Assembly (NCBI GenBank): GCA_964567435.1
Contig: CAZMMQ010000027.1
Location: 1-44,157, forward strand
Length of the DNA: 44,157 nucleotides
Reading direction: 5' to 3'
Source of the DNA: RFSX01 sp964567435
GTDB lineage: Bacteria; Bacteroidota; Bacteroidia; Chitinophagales; Saprospiraceae
Shown here piece by piece: positions 33,291 to 40,866 of the stretch. How positions within the stretch are numbered: position 1 is the stretch's first letter; every line of letters begins with the position of its first letter. Made by a program: the position numbers and the translations under genes. The notes beneath the pieces were generated by a model. The model ran no database searches. It was not told where the DNA came from and saw only the letters and a list, made by a program, of their open reading frames with translations.

Positions 33291-34046
33291 ATGCCTAACA
33301 ATTCAGAAGATACATACCATATTCTCAATGGAGATGCCTTAAGAGTACAGTTTCCACAGGATATCTATGGTCAGCAGATAGTATTCAGGGAGATGCTCAT
33401 GGATGGCCCACTATCTGCGTCTTTGGATGAGGCCTTATTTGTGCAGCGAGAGAAGTATCTCTCCCAGTACGATGCTTCACAGGAGGATTTTTATAGAAGC
33501 TATGTAGTCCCAGAGCTGATGCGCCTCCAGCAAATGGCTGCGGGATCAAAGATATATTTGTGGTTCGAGTACGATCTCTTCTGTCAGGTGAATATGTGGG
33601 CCGCCGTCACATGGATAAAGATAACACTCACGGATGTGTCTTTCTATTGGGCGGCACCTAAGCCAAATGATTGGCGAGGATTTGGTGCCCTGTCTACTGA
33701 TGACCTATCTGAGGTATATACCAATGCTAGACTTTTGCAAGACAGAGAATTAGTGCTTATGGAAAAAGCCTTAAAGCTATATATCTCACAAGATGGTGAC
33801 CTACTAACGCAATCATTAGCACAGGATAACTGGACTGATTATCTGCATACAGCACTACTGGCACAACGCCAACGCATGCCAGATGAGCTAGGCGATTGCG
33901 CATTTTACGTTAGAGTTGATGACCTGATTGCCAAGTACAAGACCTTTCCTGATTTTTTCAGTGCCTTCTGTATTGAAGAAGGACAATACGGTCTTGGAGA
34001 CTTGCAAGCAAAGCAACTCTATGAGGCAAGATTAAGGCTTATATAG
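33291..34046 (+). CDS. DUF1835-domain protein
   Basis: 251 residues. TYHILNGDALRVQFPQD and QIVFREMLMDGPL form the N-terminal DUF1835 pattern, followed by an alpha-helical C-terminal region with ADKLYEARLRLI-like ends. There is no signal peptide or membrane helix. A GTG at 33270 would extend it by seven residues (MLKVDKN); the ATG at 33291 better fits the family's start close to its first strand. The activity is not known. It is divergent from uup across 26 bp (or overlapping promoters if the GTG is used) and convergent with HPF. Confidence 0.82.
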   Translation: MPNNSEDTYHILNGDALRVQFPQDIYGQQIVFREMLMDGPLSASLDEALFVQREKYLSQYDASQEDFYRSYVVPELMRLQQMAAGSKIYLWFEYDLFCQVNMWAAVTWIKITLTDVSFYWAAPKPNDWRGFGALSTDDLSEVYTNARLLQDRELVLMEKALKLYISQDGDLLTQSLAQDNWTDYLHTALLAQRQRMPDELGDCAFYVRVDDLIAKYKTFPDFFSAFCIEEGQYGLGDLQAKQLYEARLRLI

Positions 34047-34055
34047 GTAGATAAT

Positions 34056-34352
34056 TTAATTAGCTCTTCTGTAGAGCTTGGATTTGTGCTTTTCTAGCTG
34101 GTGGCGAAGTTTGTCTCCTGCAGCATCAATCGCCAAATCATGACGAGCGCCTGAGGCTTCCACAAAGACATCCTTTCCCTTCATACGGGCTTGGAGCTTT
34201 ATCTTCTTGGAAGGGTGCTTACTCCCTCTAAAAAAGACTTTTATGGATTCGATAAATGGATAATGTGAAAAGTACTTTTGGAGATTTTCTCTGGCGTACG
34301 TTTCAAAATAATTTTTCCCTTCTGTTACATTTCTTTCTACTTTGATATCCAT
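34056..34352 (-). CDS. hpf: Short ribosome hibernation-promoting factor (HPF/RaiA)
   Basis: 98 residues, the short-form length. MDIKVERNVTEGKNYFETYA, KYFSHYPFIESIKVFFRGSK, KIKLQARMKGKDVFVEASG and HDLAIDAAGDKLRHQLEKHK match the beta-alpha-beta-beta-beta-alpha fold of HPF and YfiA. There is no C-terminal dimerisation domain, so it would act like the short HPF/RaiA type: binding in the 30S channel to block translation during stationary phase or stress. Isolated between convergent and divergent neighbours. Confidence 0.93.
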   Translation of the reverse strand: MDIKVERNVTEGKNYFETYARENLQKYFSHYPFIESIKVFFRGSKHPSKKIKLQARMKGKDVFVEASGARHDLAIDAAGDKLRHQLEKHKSKLYRRAN

Positions 34353-34524
34353 TATTTATACTATTTAGTTTACTAATTCTAAAAGGTATGTCAGGTAACT
34401 TCTTACCCGATGTCTAACCCAAGTTATTTTAATTTTAGGTCAAAGGCAACATCTATTTCTAATCCAACTCTACAATTGTCATTATTGCTATATATTTAAG
34501 CTATTAACCAAAAACATATAAGTT

Positions 34525-34926
34525 TTGTTGGATGATTATAGAATAGTGAAGAAAATTGAGGTCCAATGGCGAGATATGGACGCTGGCTTACATGTGAATA
34601 ATGTGGTCTATTTGAAATGGACTGAAAGCGCCAGAATTTCCTATTTCTTAGACCTTAATAATGGACGATATACTCAGAAAGAAGATATCGGCCCTGTACT
34701 AGCCTGGCAAGAAATCAAGTATATAAGACCCGTATCGTTTCCAGATACCGTCCTTGTAGGCATAGATCGTTCAGAAATTCTGGATGATCGGATTGTGCTG
34801 GAAGCCAAGGTGTATAGTGTCACCCAAGATCGTATCGTTGCCGTGTCTCACCAACACATCGTACCGTATGACTATAAGAGACGCATGAAAGTGCCATTGC
34901 CTTTGACTTGGGTCTATAGTGAGTAG
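34525..34926 (+). CDS. Hot-dog acyl-CoA thioesterase (FadM/YbgC-like)
   Basis: 133 residues. The family signature VQWRDMDAGLHVNNVVYLKW (Asp acid and HVNN) is at about 12-31, followed by ISYFLDL, GPVLAWQEIKYIRPVSFPDT and a central alpha helix. These enzymes hydrolyse fatty-acyl or 4-hydroxybenzoyl-CoA. The signature sits almost at the N-terminus, so the start must be upstream of any ATG: TTG at 34525 (or 34528) is the only possible start in frame. Uses a rare start codon. Standalone gene. Confidence 0.85.
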   Translation: MLDDYRIVKKIEVQWRDMDAGLHVNNVVYLKWTESARISYFLDLNNGRYTQKEDIGPVLAWQEIKYIRPVSFPDTVLVGIDRSEILDDRIVLEAKVYSVTQDRIVAVSHQHIVPYDYKRRMKVPLPLTWVYSE

Positions 34927-34988
34927 GGGACAGAAAGCTTTCATCTCCTCTTTTTCCATGTGCTTGTCGTGTTAAGCCATTTATACTA

Positions 34989-35074
34989 ATTGCCAACCCT
35001 ACCCTCTAACTCCCTTCAGGGAGAACCGCTTGACTCAAACAAGGTCTCGACTACTGACGTCTCGCGAAATAGAA
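34989..35074. repeat. Short dispersed-repeat-like segment with hairpins
   Basis: Contains CTCCCTTCAGGGAG (35009-35022), a perfect 5-bp hairpin around TTCA, within a GC-richer block that leads directly into the tandem repeat. Similar CCCTTCAGGGAG motifs occur in small Bacteroidota dispersed elements (recollection, not checked). No coding. Confidence 0.4.
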
Positions 35075-35144
35075 TGGTTGGCGTCTTTATTTTCCACAAT
35101 TTTTTCAACTCGACCATAGCGAAGCGGTGCGGAGAGTTCTCCGT
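35075..35144. repeat. Tandem repeat unit, copy A (up to the assembly gap)
   Basis: 70 bp identical to 35371-35440. It ends in the perfect hairpin CGGAGA-GT-TCTCCG and stops exactly at the Ns. The downstream part of the same unit reappears after the gap (35263-35322), beginning CCTGCCCACTCATGCC, and ends in AACATGATT. Confidence 0.9.
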
Positions 35145-35244
35145 NNNNNNNNNNNNNNNNNNNNNNNNNNNNNNNNNNNNNNNNNNNNNNNNNNNNNNNN
35201 NNNNNNNNNNNNNNNNNNNNNNNNNNNNNNNNNNNNNNNNNNNN
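35145..35244. other. Scaffold gap (100 N)
   Basis: Exactly 100 N, the usual placeholder for an unknown gap size. It falls inside a tandem repeat unit, which explains the break. By aligning the flanks with the intact copy at 35371-35595, about 75 bases would be missing if there is just one unit here. Confidence 0.95.
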
Positions 35245-35370
35245 TGAGGTCGAATGGGAAGTCCTGCCCACTCATGCCTTTTGTCTGAACAGGATTTTTA
35301 GGATTATTGGATGAACATGATTATTTAATTTTTCCGTTATACACTGCACCTAGAAGCGTTGTCTCCTATT

Positions 35371-35595
35371 TGGTTGGCGTCTTTATTTTCCACAATTTTT
35401 TCAACTCGACCATAGCGAAGCGGTGCGGAGAGTTCTCCGTTCTCGTTAAGGTGACTGATTATTTCTGATTCATCAAAATCTTGCTTTAAGAGAAGGATCG
35501 AACCTCAACAACAATATAAGGAGGGGAAGGATGACCTACCCACTCATGCCTTTTGTCTGGATTAGGATTTTTAGGATTATGGGATGAACATGATT
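35371..35595. repeat. Tandem repeat unit, copy B (complete)
   Basis: A complete ~225-bp unit: the 70-bp block identical to copy A, a variable middle, then CCTACCCACTCATGCC through AACATGATT, matching 35263-35322 with a few differences. Spacing between copies is about 296 bp at the left part and 272 bp at the right, a difference set by the arbitrary gap length. It abuts the truncated secreted gene to its right. Confidence 0.85.
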
Positions 35596-35808
35596 CTAAT
35601 TCGCTCCGTTGCACCTTTGTACCGCGAACTGTTGGACCTTAGGAATATCTGATACCTTCCAATGGCTTGGAAAACATCTATTTGGATTTTCTATATCTCC
35701 GTTTACAACAATATTCTGTGAATAAGAGACCATTCTTAATTGAGTAAAAATGATAATTATTAGTATTGGTGAATGTCGTATCATAAGATTGCATAATAGA
35801 CGACTCAT
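35596..35808 (-). pseudogene. Truncated secreted protein (N-terminal fragment)
   Basis: 70 residues: a signal peptide (hydrophobic about 14-27, ending MVSYSQ) followed by NIVVNGDIENPNRCFPSHW, the usual N-terminus of T9SS or OmpA-like 'NLVPNGSFE' cell-surface proteins. The frame stops at the boundary with the repeat copy B. The domain is far too short to be complete, so the repeat or a rearrangement probably cut the gene. Confidence 0.55.
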
Positions 35809-35881
35809 AGTTAGTCAGCCTCGAATTATCTTTTTATTTTATTTCCATAAAAAATAGACTAAACAGAATGCTAAACATTTT

Positions 35882-36580
35882 TTAATTTTTATCACTTCTG
35901 TTGTTTTTTTGGGAATCAAATGATTGTTTTATTTCCTTTGCAAATACTGAGTCTTTATTACTCATGTTTGCGTACATAAAATCTGTAAGTAGCCAAGGTT
36001 CATTATAACTTTCGAATATGCTTTTAATCATAAAGGTTTTAATCAAATAATAATTTGCTGAAGGACTCAAACTTTCTTCAGTCATATCATCAAAATATTC
36101 AATAAACAAAGGAAAGAGATACCACCAATCATGCTCATTCAACCTTCCGCTAGGTTGATTACCATTATATGTGGTGAACATCTGAATCAACTTAAATAAT
36201 CCAGTTTTCTGGAACCCAAACGCAATTTGGTTAAATTCCATAAATTCTTCATTTGACTTAAATTGACTGAGGTCAAAATAGTTCATCCAAGCATGATTCT
36301 TTATTATATAGTCTGCGGCTCTAAAATCTCTTGACTCAGCAAGTTTTTGAGTTGCTAATTCTTTAGAGGCTCTATTTATATCTTCATCCTCAATGATAGA
36401 AATTAAGTCATTAATGTACTTTTCTTTAAGTTCTTTAGCATATTCTAATTTATTTAAAATTAGCTTAACCTCCGATATTACATTTTCGCTACTAAATTGA
36501 ATGGAGTCTTCTGATATAGATTGACTCAACAAAGAGTCATTTAAAATAAAAATGGTAAGTAGTAAGAGCCAATATCTCAT
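35882..36580 (-). CDS. Secreted helical protein of unknown function
   Basis: 232 residues with a signal peptide (MRYWLLLLTIFILNDSLLSQ) and an all-alpha body with HEAT-like or ARM-like alternation (LEYAKELKEKYINDLISIIE, INRASKELATQKLAESRDF, ADYIIKNHAWMNYFDLSQF) and conserved aromatic pairs (HDWWYLFPLFIEYFD). No catalytic motif. It is isolated among fragments and repeats and could be an element passenger, but composition matches its neighbours. Function unknown. Confidence 0.7.
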   Translation of the reverse strand: MRYWLLLLTIFILNDSLLSQSISEDSIQFSSENVISEVKLILNKLEYAKELKEKYINDLISIIEDEDINRASKELATQKLAESRDFRAADYIIKNHAWMNYFDLSQFKSNEEFMEFNQIAFGFQKTGLFKLIQMFTTYNGNQPSGRLNEHDWWYLFPLFIEYFDDMTEESLSPSANYYLIKTFMIKSIFESYNEPWLLTDFMYANMSNKDSVFAKEIKQSFDSQKNNRSDKN

Positions 36581-37235
36581 TTATATTTCTATTGCTTGAA
36601 AGTTGTTATTCCAACACCGCTCTCTGTGATAATAAAAATCTAAAGAAAAAATATCCAACAGTTAAATCTACTACTTTACTTGAGATAAAGAAAAGCACAA
36701 AGAGACTTAATAAATATCTAAACATTATTTTTCTATTCTCAACTATAAATAACCTCCTTTTGTAATTCGTTTACTTAATTGCTGTCAGTTTCTAACAATG
36801 CATAATAGATAGTTTGAATATCTATAGTTGTTGTTCAAAGTTGGTTACTTTAATATAGAAAAATTTCTGATCTGATAGTAAGTTACTTCTTATTGTAATA
36901 GTCAAGATATACATCCATGGGGCGATGCCATTTATGCTAATTTCTGATATTTCATTTATAAAAAAGCTGTACAATTGACCATGTGGTAAGCCAGAGCCGA
37001 GCAACTGTCAAATCATAGTGGGTGGTGGGAGCGGCATAGTGCCATGCATTTGATTTGACTAGATTTTTTGCTAGCTTTTTTATCAATGAAAAAAGCGAAA
37101 AATGTATTGTTAACAATGTTCAATTTAGAGAGATTATTTTCAAATAAAACATCTATTTATGACAAATTCATATCTTAGTAACTCACAATACGATAAACCA
37201 ATATCAAAAATAAATTAGGAATTAATCCTCAAGAC
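36581..37235. other. Gene-free region with GC-rich block and possible T9SS tail
   Basis: 655 bases. A 60-residue minus-strand frame at 36822-37004 (YSFFINEISEISINGIAP, then WMYILTITI, FFYIKVTN) loosely resembles the C-terminal strands of T9SS or gliding-associated domains and may be a gene tail. A GC-richer block at about 36975-37096 includes GCTTTTTT/AAAAAAGC (about 37073-37096), similar to a stem in the ~290-bp repeat. Nothing else supported. Confidence 0.35.
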
Positions 37236-37718
37236 ATTCAGATTAACATCAGAGGCATACAACCTGAGGATAATCCACAAGTCAGTCAACTCATCAGACA
37301 AGTTATGTCAGCCTACAATTGTGTAGGGGATGGATATTCTATTCAAGATCCTGAAGTCGAGGACATGTATACTAACTATCAGGGCAAGCGTTCGAGATAT
37401 TATGTGCTGGCGTATCAAGATAAAATCTACGGTGGGGCAGGGGTAGCCCCTCTAGAAGGTGGCGCAGAAAATACTTGTGAACTAAAGAAGATGTATTACT
37501 ATCCAGAAATCAGGGGCAAAGGATATGGTAGAGAAGTACTTGCTTTATTACTAGAAGATGCGAGAAAGTTTGGGTACACCCAATGCTATCTGGAAACAGT
37601 GGAAAGGATGGAAGCAGCAGCACAGCTTTATCAAAAATTTGGTTTTAGACGATTGGAGAAATGTCAGGGTAATACTGGACATTCAGGATGTGATTCATTC
37701 TATATGCTGGATTTATAG
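37236..37718 (+). CDS. GNAT-family N-acetyltransferase
   Basis: 160 residues if it begins at the non-canonical ATT at 37236. The N-terminal strand-helix (IQINIRGIQPEDNPQVSQLI) belongs to the fold and lies before the first ATG (37305). The acetyl-CoA loop is YYYPEIRGKGYGREVLALLL (R/Q-x-x-G-x-G/A), followed by FGYTQCYLETVERMEAAAQL and YQKFGFRRLE. The fold would lack its first strand and helix if ATG 37305 is used, so either ATT/ATC initiates or the start codon has been mutated. The frame is open upstream to a stop near 37191. Substrate unknown. Confidence 0.75.
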   Translation: MQINIRGIQPEDNPQVSQLIRQVMSAYNCVGDGYSIQDPEVEDMYTNYQGKRSRYYVLAYQDKIYGGAGVAPLEGGAENTCELKKMYYYPEIRGKGYGREVLALLLEDARKFGYTQCYLETVERMEAAAQLYQKFGFRRLEKCQGNTGHSGCDSFYMLDL

Positions 37719-37817
37719 TTTGTATAATTGTGTTTTAAAACAATGCTACAATGTGAAAATATGTCAGGTGTGGGAATACGGTAAATCACTGTGGCAAAGA
37801 CATATCAAATTAAATAT

Positions 37818-38258
37818 ATGAATAAACAGCATTTTTTGAAGCTCCTAAATATGTATGCGAAGGTAAAGATAAATGCATCCTTTTACGAATCGACTAAATG
37901 TGAGATAGAACATGAAAAAGCCACAATTTCAATAGACATTTCGGATAAGTACTTTCACGCTTTAGGTGCAATACATGGGTCTGTATATTTCAAGTTATTA
38001 GATGATTCATCATATTTTGCGGCACATTCAATTGTGACAGACGTTTTTTTATTAACGACATCTTTTAGTACCAATATACTCAGACCAGTTAGTAGTGGCA
38101 AAATAACAGCAATTGGAAAATTAAGGTTTAAGTCAAATAATATATTTGTAGCGGAATCTACTTTATATGATGAAGATGGCAAAGAGATAGCTTTTGGTAC
38201 AGGTAACTTTTCGAAGAGCAAAAAATTGCTGTCACCGGAGATTGGTTATGATTTATAG
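37818..38258 (+). CDS. PaaI-like hot-dog thioesterase
   Basis: 146 residues from the preferred ATG. The hot-dog pattern is clear: DISDKYFHALGAIHGSVYFK (G-x-x-HG signature), LDDSSYFAAHSIVTD helix, TTSFSTNILRPVSSGKITA and GKEIAFGTGNF. PaaI-type enzymes hydrolyse aromatic or fatty acyl-CoA thioesters, with the Asp in the helix as the nucleophile/base. A GTG at 37791 would add nine residues (MAKTYQIKY); the ATG is more usual for the family. It follows GNAT by about 100 bp on the same strand. Confidence 0.82.
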   Translation: MNKQHFLKLLNMYAKVKINASFYESTKCEIEHEKATISIDISDKYFHALGAIHGSVYFKLLDDSSYFAAHSIVTDVFLLTTSFSTNILRPVSSGKITAIGKLRFKSNNIFVAESTLYDEDGKEIAFGTGNFSKSKKLLSPEIGYDL

Positions 38259-38357
38259 TGGTGGCCGCTGGACACGAACTTATCCACCTGTTCCTATACG
38301 TCAAAAGGCTTATCGGTAAATCAATGAACCTTCAACCCTCATTCCCATTTAATCAGT

Positions 38358-39269
38358 ATGCATAATACCATTCTTATAGCAGGAGGTTCTGGACTTATAG
38401 GCACACGGCTCACGGAGTACCTTCCAGATAATTATCAGTTCCATGTCTTATCTAGGTCCAAAAGAAAAAGTACTGATCGCATTAAATACTTCACCTGGGA
38501 TACGGAGTCTCGTACTATGGATATGGCCGCCTGGGAGAATGTGTCTGTTGTTATTAATATGGCAGGGGCAGGTATCGCTGATAAACGGTGGACGAAGTCG
38601 CGCAAAGAAGAATTGCTGAGCAGTAGGATAGATAGTATACTTACGCTGAAAGATGCCATGTCATCTCTGGACAAATTACCATTGTATATCGGCGCATCTG
38701 CCATAGGATATTATGGACATCATAAAGACAAAGTGCGAACGGAAACGGATGACGCTGGTACTGGATTTCTTGCAGATGTAACTGATAAGTGGGAGAAAGC
38801 CCATCAGCAAATATTCACCCACTTTGACCGTGAAGTACTACTAAGAATAGGCATTGTATTATCTACCCACGGAGGCGCATTAAAAGAAATGCTTAAGCCA
38901 GCCACATTTGGTGTATATGGATATTTTGGCAATGGTTCAGCTTATTATAGCTGGGTACATATCGATGATATCTGCGAGATTATAGCACAGTGCATTATAG
39001 ATAAATCCTATGCAGGTACGTATAATGCCACAGCACCTCAGCCTGTAACTATAAAGACCTTAGTCCATGCCATGAAAAAAGTGAAAGCAGGCTTTGGTCT
39101 GTCTGTTCCTGTACCTAGTCTGGCACTGAAGCTGATGCTCGGTGAGATGACCCAGATGCTGACAGACAGCATGAGAGTAGAACCGACAAAACTTAATCAT
39201 CAAGGCTATCGATTCCTTTACACGGATCCCGAAGTGGCTATTCGAGATATTCTATCAAGGAAAGTGTAG
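38358..39269 (+). CDS. TIGR01777-family NAD(P)-dependent epimerase
   Basis: 303 residues. Rossmann motif ILIAGGSGLIGTRLTEYL; the TIGR01777 hallmarks VINMAGAGIADKRWTKSRKE, LSSRIDSTL-like, ASAIGYYG (catalytic Tyr), GFLADVTDKWEKAH and the C-terminal DUF1731 tail (KLMLGEMTQMLTDSMRVEPT, GYRFLYTDPEVAIRDIL). These proteins (YfcH-like) are SDR enzymes of unclear substrate. The gene runs convergent with the HAD phosphatase across 3 bp. Confidence 0.93.
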   Translation: MHNTILIAGGSGLIGTRLTEYLPDNYQFHVLSRSKRKSTDRIKYFTWDTESRTMDMAAWENVSVVINMAGAGIADKRWTKSRKEELLSSRIDSILTLKDAMSSLDKLPLYIGASAIGYYGHHKDKVRTETDDAGTGFLADVTDKWEKAHQQIFTHFDREVLLRIGIVLSTHGGALKEMLKPATFGVYGYFGNGSAYYSWVHIDDICEIIAQCIIDKSYAGTYNATAPQPVTIKTLVHAMKKVKAGFGLSVPVPSLALKLMLGEMTQMLTDSMRVEPTKLNHQGYRFLYTDPEVAIRDILSRKV

Positions 39270-39272
39270 CTT

Positions 39273-39707
39273 TTAATCCTGAAAAACTTCAATGTTTTTC
39301 TGAGCCATAACCAGGTCTGTAAATTTACCTTTGAACCGTGTTGCTTTCACAAGATGATTATCTATCCAATGATAGTTGCCGCCACGTGGTTTGCCCATTA
39401 ACATGCCGTGGTACTTAAATCCATGTTTGTTTAACCATGCTTCAGTCACTTCTCTATGTGCTTCAGTTCTGGAGGTAAAGAAGGTAATGATATGTCCTTC
39501 GTCATACCACTTGTTTAGGATTTCTAGTGCATCTGGGTACAGCTCAGCCGTTACCATTCTTTCTGGTTCTTCATTTGGGATATCATCACAGATAGTCCCA
39601 TCAATATCGATTAGGAAGTTTTTTGTATCATCTGCCAATATCGGGCTTAGAGTATTACCGTCTTTGTCTCTTAGTTCGTTAAGTTGCTTGTTCATATCCT
39701 TAGTCAA
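39273..39707 (-). CDS. Small HAD-superfamily phosphatase
   Basis: 144 residues. HAD motif I LIDIDGTICDD (Asp34, Asp36), motif II FFTSRTE, and motif III/IV MLMGKPRGGNYHWIDNH. The short length without a cap domain and the 'KPRGGNYHWIDNHLVKATRF' end match a conserved Bacteroidota HAD family, sometimes annotated as phosphoheptose isomerase although its motifs are those of a phosphatase. Substrate unknown. The ATG directly abuts the stop of the M23 gene (39707/39708), so the two form an operon, M23 first. Confidence 0.85.
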   Translation of the reverse strand: MTKDMNKQLNELRDKDGNTLSPILADDTKNFLIDIDGTICDDIPNEEPERMVTAELYPDALEILNKWYDEGHIITFFTSRTEAHREVTEAWLNKHGFKYHGMLMGKPRGGNYHWIDNHLVKATRFKGKFTDLVMAQKNIEVFQD

Positions 39708-40535
39708 TTATTTTTTTAAGTCGATATATTTTAATGGATTAATGGGCTTTCCCTTTTGCCATAATTCGAAATGTACATGAGGCCCACTGCTATGTAATCC
39801 AGTATTACCTATGATGGCAATGGCTTCACCTGCTTGCACTTGTTCGCCAATATTTTTTAATAATTTGGAATTGTGCTTATATACTGAAATAATGTCATTG
39901 TTGTGTTGTATACTAATCGTGTTACCTGTCTTTGCTGACCAATCAGCATTGATGACCACACCATCCAAAACGCTTTTAATAGGACTATCTTTTTCAGCAA
40001 CAATGTCTACACCAAAATGCTTGCGCTCAATATCAAAAACAGAGCTGACTGTTCCATTCGATGGACTATAGAAATAATAATGGTCAAGTGGAATGTCCAG
40101 AACAGAACGATCAGAAGCCATCTTTCCTCCACTTGCTTTCTCTAATCCTGAGATATCAGAAATCTTAGTCCCAGTTGGATTAAGCATATTTTTAAGTCCA
40201 CTGGTGTAAGTCCTCTGTGCATCTAATTCATCTTCCAATACTTCAATCTTATGACTGATTTCCATATAGGTTCTGTTATTGGTTATGTCAGCATACCCAG
40301 GTACCAAGTATCTCAATGGTGTATATGCTATTAATAACGCCGTTAACAAACTAGAAATAAGGAAAAAGAGGATTAGACCTATCAGTATACCAGATTTTGT
40401 CACCTTAGCTGTACGGATTTCAGCTAAGGTTTCGTCATCATAGACAACTATTCGATATCTATCCGTCTGGTTTAAATTTCTATTTTCGGTCAATTCCGAC
40501 ATCAATCTCTCAGATGTATGTAATAATTTGCCCAC
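39708..40535 (-). CDS. Membrane-anchored M23 (LytM) endopeptidase
   Basis: 275 residues: a cytoplasmic N-terminus, one transmembrane helix (about 49-72), a coiled stalk (about 85-115) and a LytM domain with HFGVD (His173, Asp177), His221 and HVH (253-255), the complete zinc set. It should cut peptide cross-links of peptidoglycan from the periplasmic face, perhaps controlling wall opening in division or growth. It is cotranscribed with the HAD gene and divergent from the PorW/SprE gene, with a short operator-like palindrome between. Confidence 0.9.
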   Translation of the reverse strand: MGKLLHTSERLMSELTENRNLNQTDRYRIVVYDDETLAEIRTAKVTKSGILIGLILFFLISSLLTALLIAYTPLRYLVPGYADITNNRTYMEISHKIEVLEDELDAQRTYTSGLKNMLNPTGTKISDISGLEKASGGKMASDRSVLDIPLDHYYFYSPSNGTVSSVFDIERKHFGVDIVAEKDSPIKSVLDGVVINADWSAKTGNTISIQHNNDIISVYKHNSKLLKNIGEQVQAGEAIAIIGNTGLHSSGPHVHFELWQKGKPINPLKYIDLKK

Positions 40536-40866
40536 AAAGCTAAGACCTTCATATTAAAGCTACTGTAACCTCATTAGATTAAATAAATTATAACCTCATA
40601 GTAGAAAAAAATATTTATAATCTGTTGATTATAAGCTTGTTATATATTTAATCCTCTTGACAATTTTATCGAATGCGACATCCATTTAAAATTTGCATTT
40701 TCTTTGTACAAGAATTAGCCAACTTGGACGTTTTAGTCTTGGAGAATCCTCCTCATTAAGATATACTATCGTAGCACGATAAATCGTTTGTAATCAGTGC
40801 CTTATATCGAAACGTATGGCGACTCCCGAAAACAAGACATTTATATAATCTGATGATTTAGATATT
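40536..40866. other. Divergent intergenic region between M23 and PorW/SprE genes
   Basis: 331 AT-rich bases that must hold both promoters. It contains the palindromic cluster at 40767-40787 and a smaller GGAG-AATC-CTCC hairpin at 40741-40752 region. No ORF of note. Confidence 0.5.
40767..40787. promoter_or_regulatory. Three alternating ATCGT half-sites (operator-like)
   Basis: TATCGT-AGC-ACGATA (40767-40781) is a perfect palindrome with a 3-base centre, and its right arm forms a second palindrome, ACGAT-AA-ATCGT (40776-40787). This gives three half-sites in alternating orientation, about 80 bp before the PorW/SprE start. As RNA or DNA, only one of the two hairpins can form at a time. A repressor binding site or a switch is possible. 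Confidence 0.4.

Noticed and set aside
35485..35530. tRNA-like T-arm (GTTCGATCC in the reverse strand)
   Set aside because: The flanking stem does not pair and no other tRNA arms are present; it is part of the tandem repeat.
35596..37004. 35596-35808 and 36822-37004 as the two ends of one interrupted gene
   Set aside because: Both read on the minus strand with the N-terminal part downstream of the C-terminal part, so they cannot be one gene without a rearrangement.
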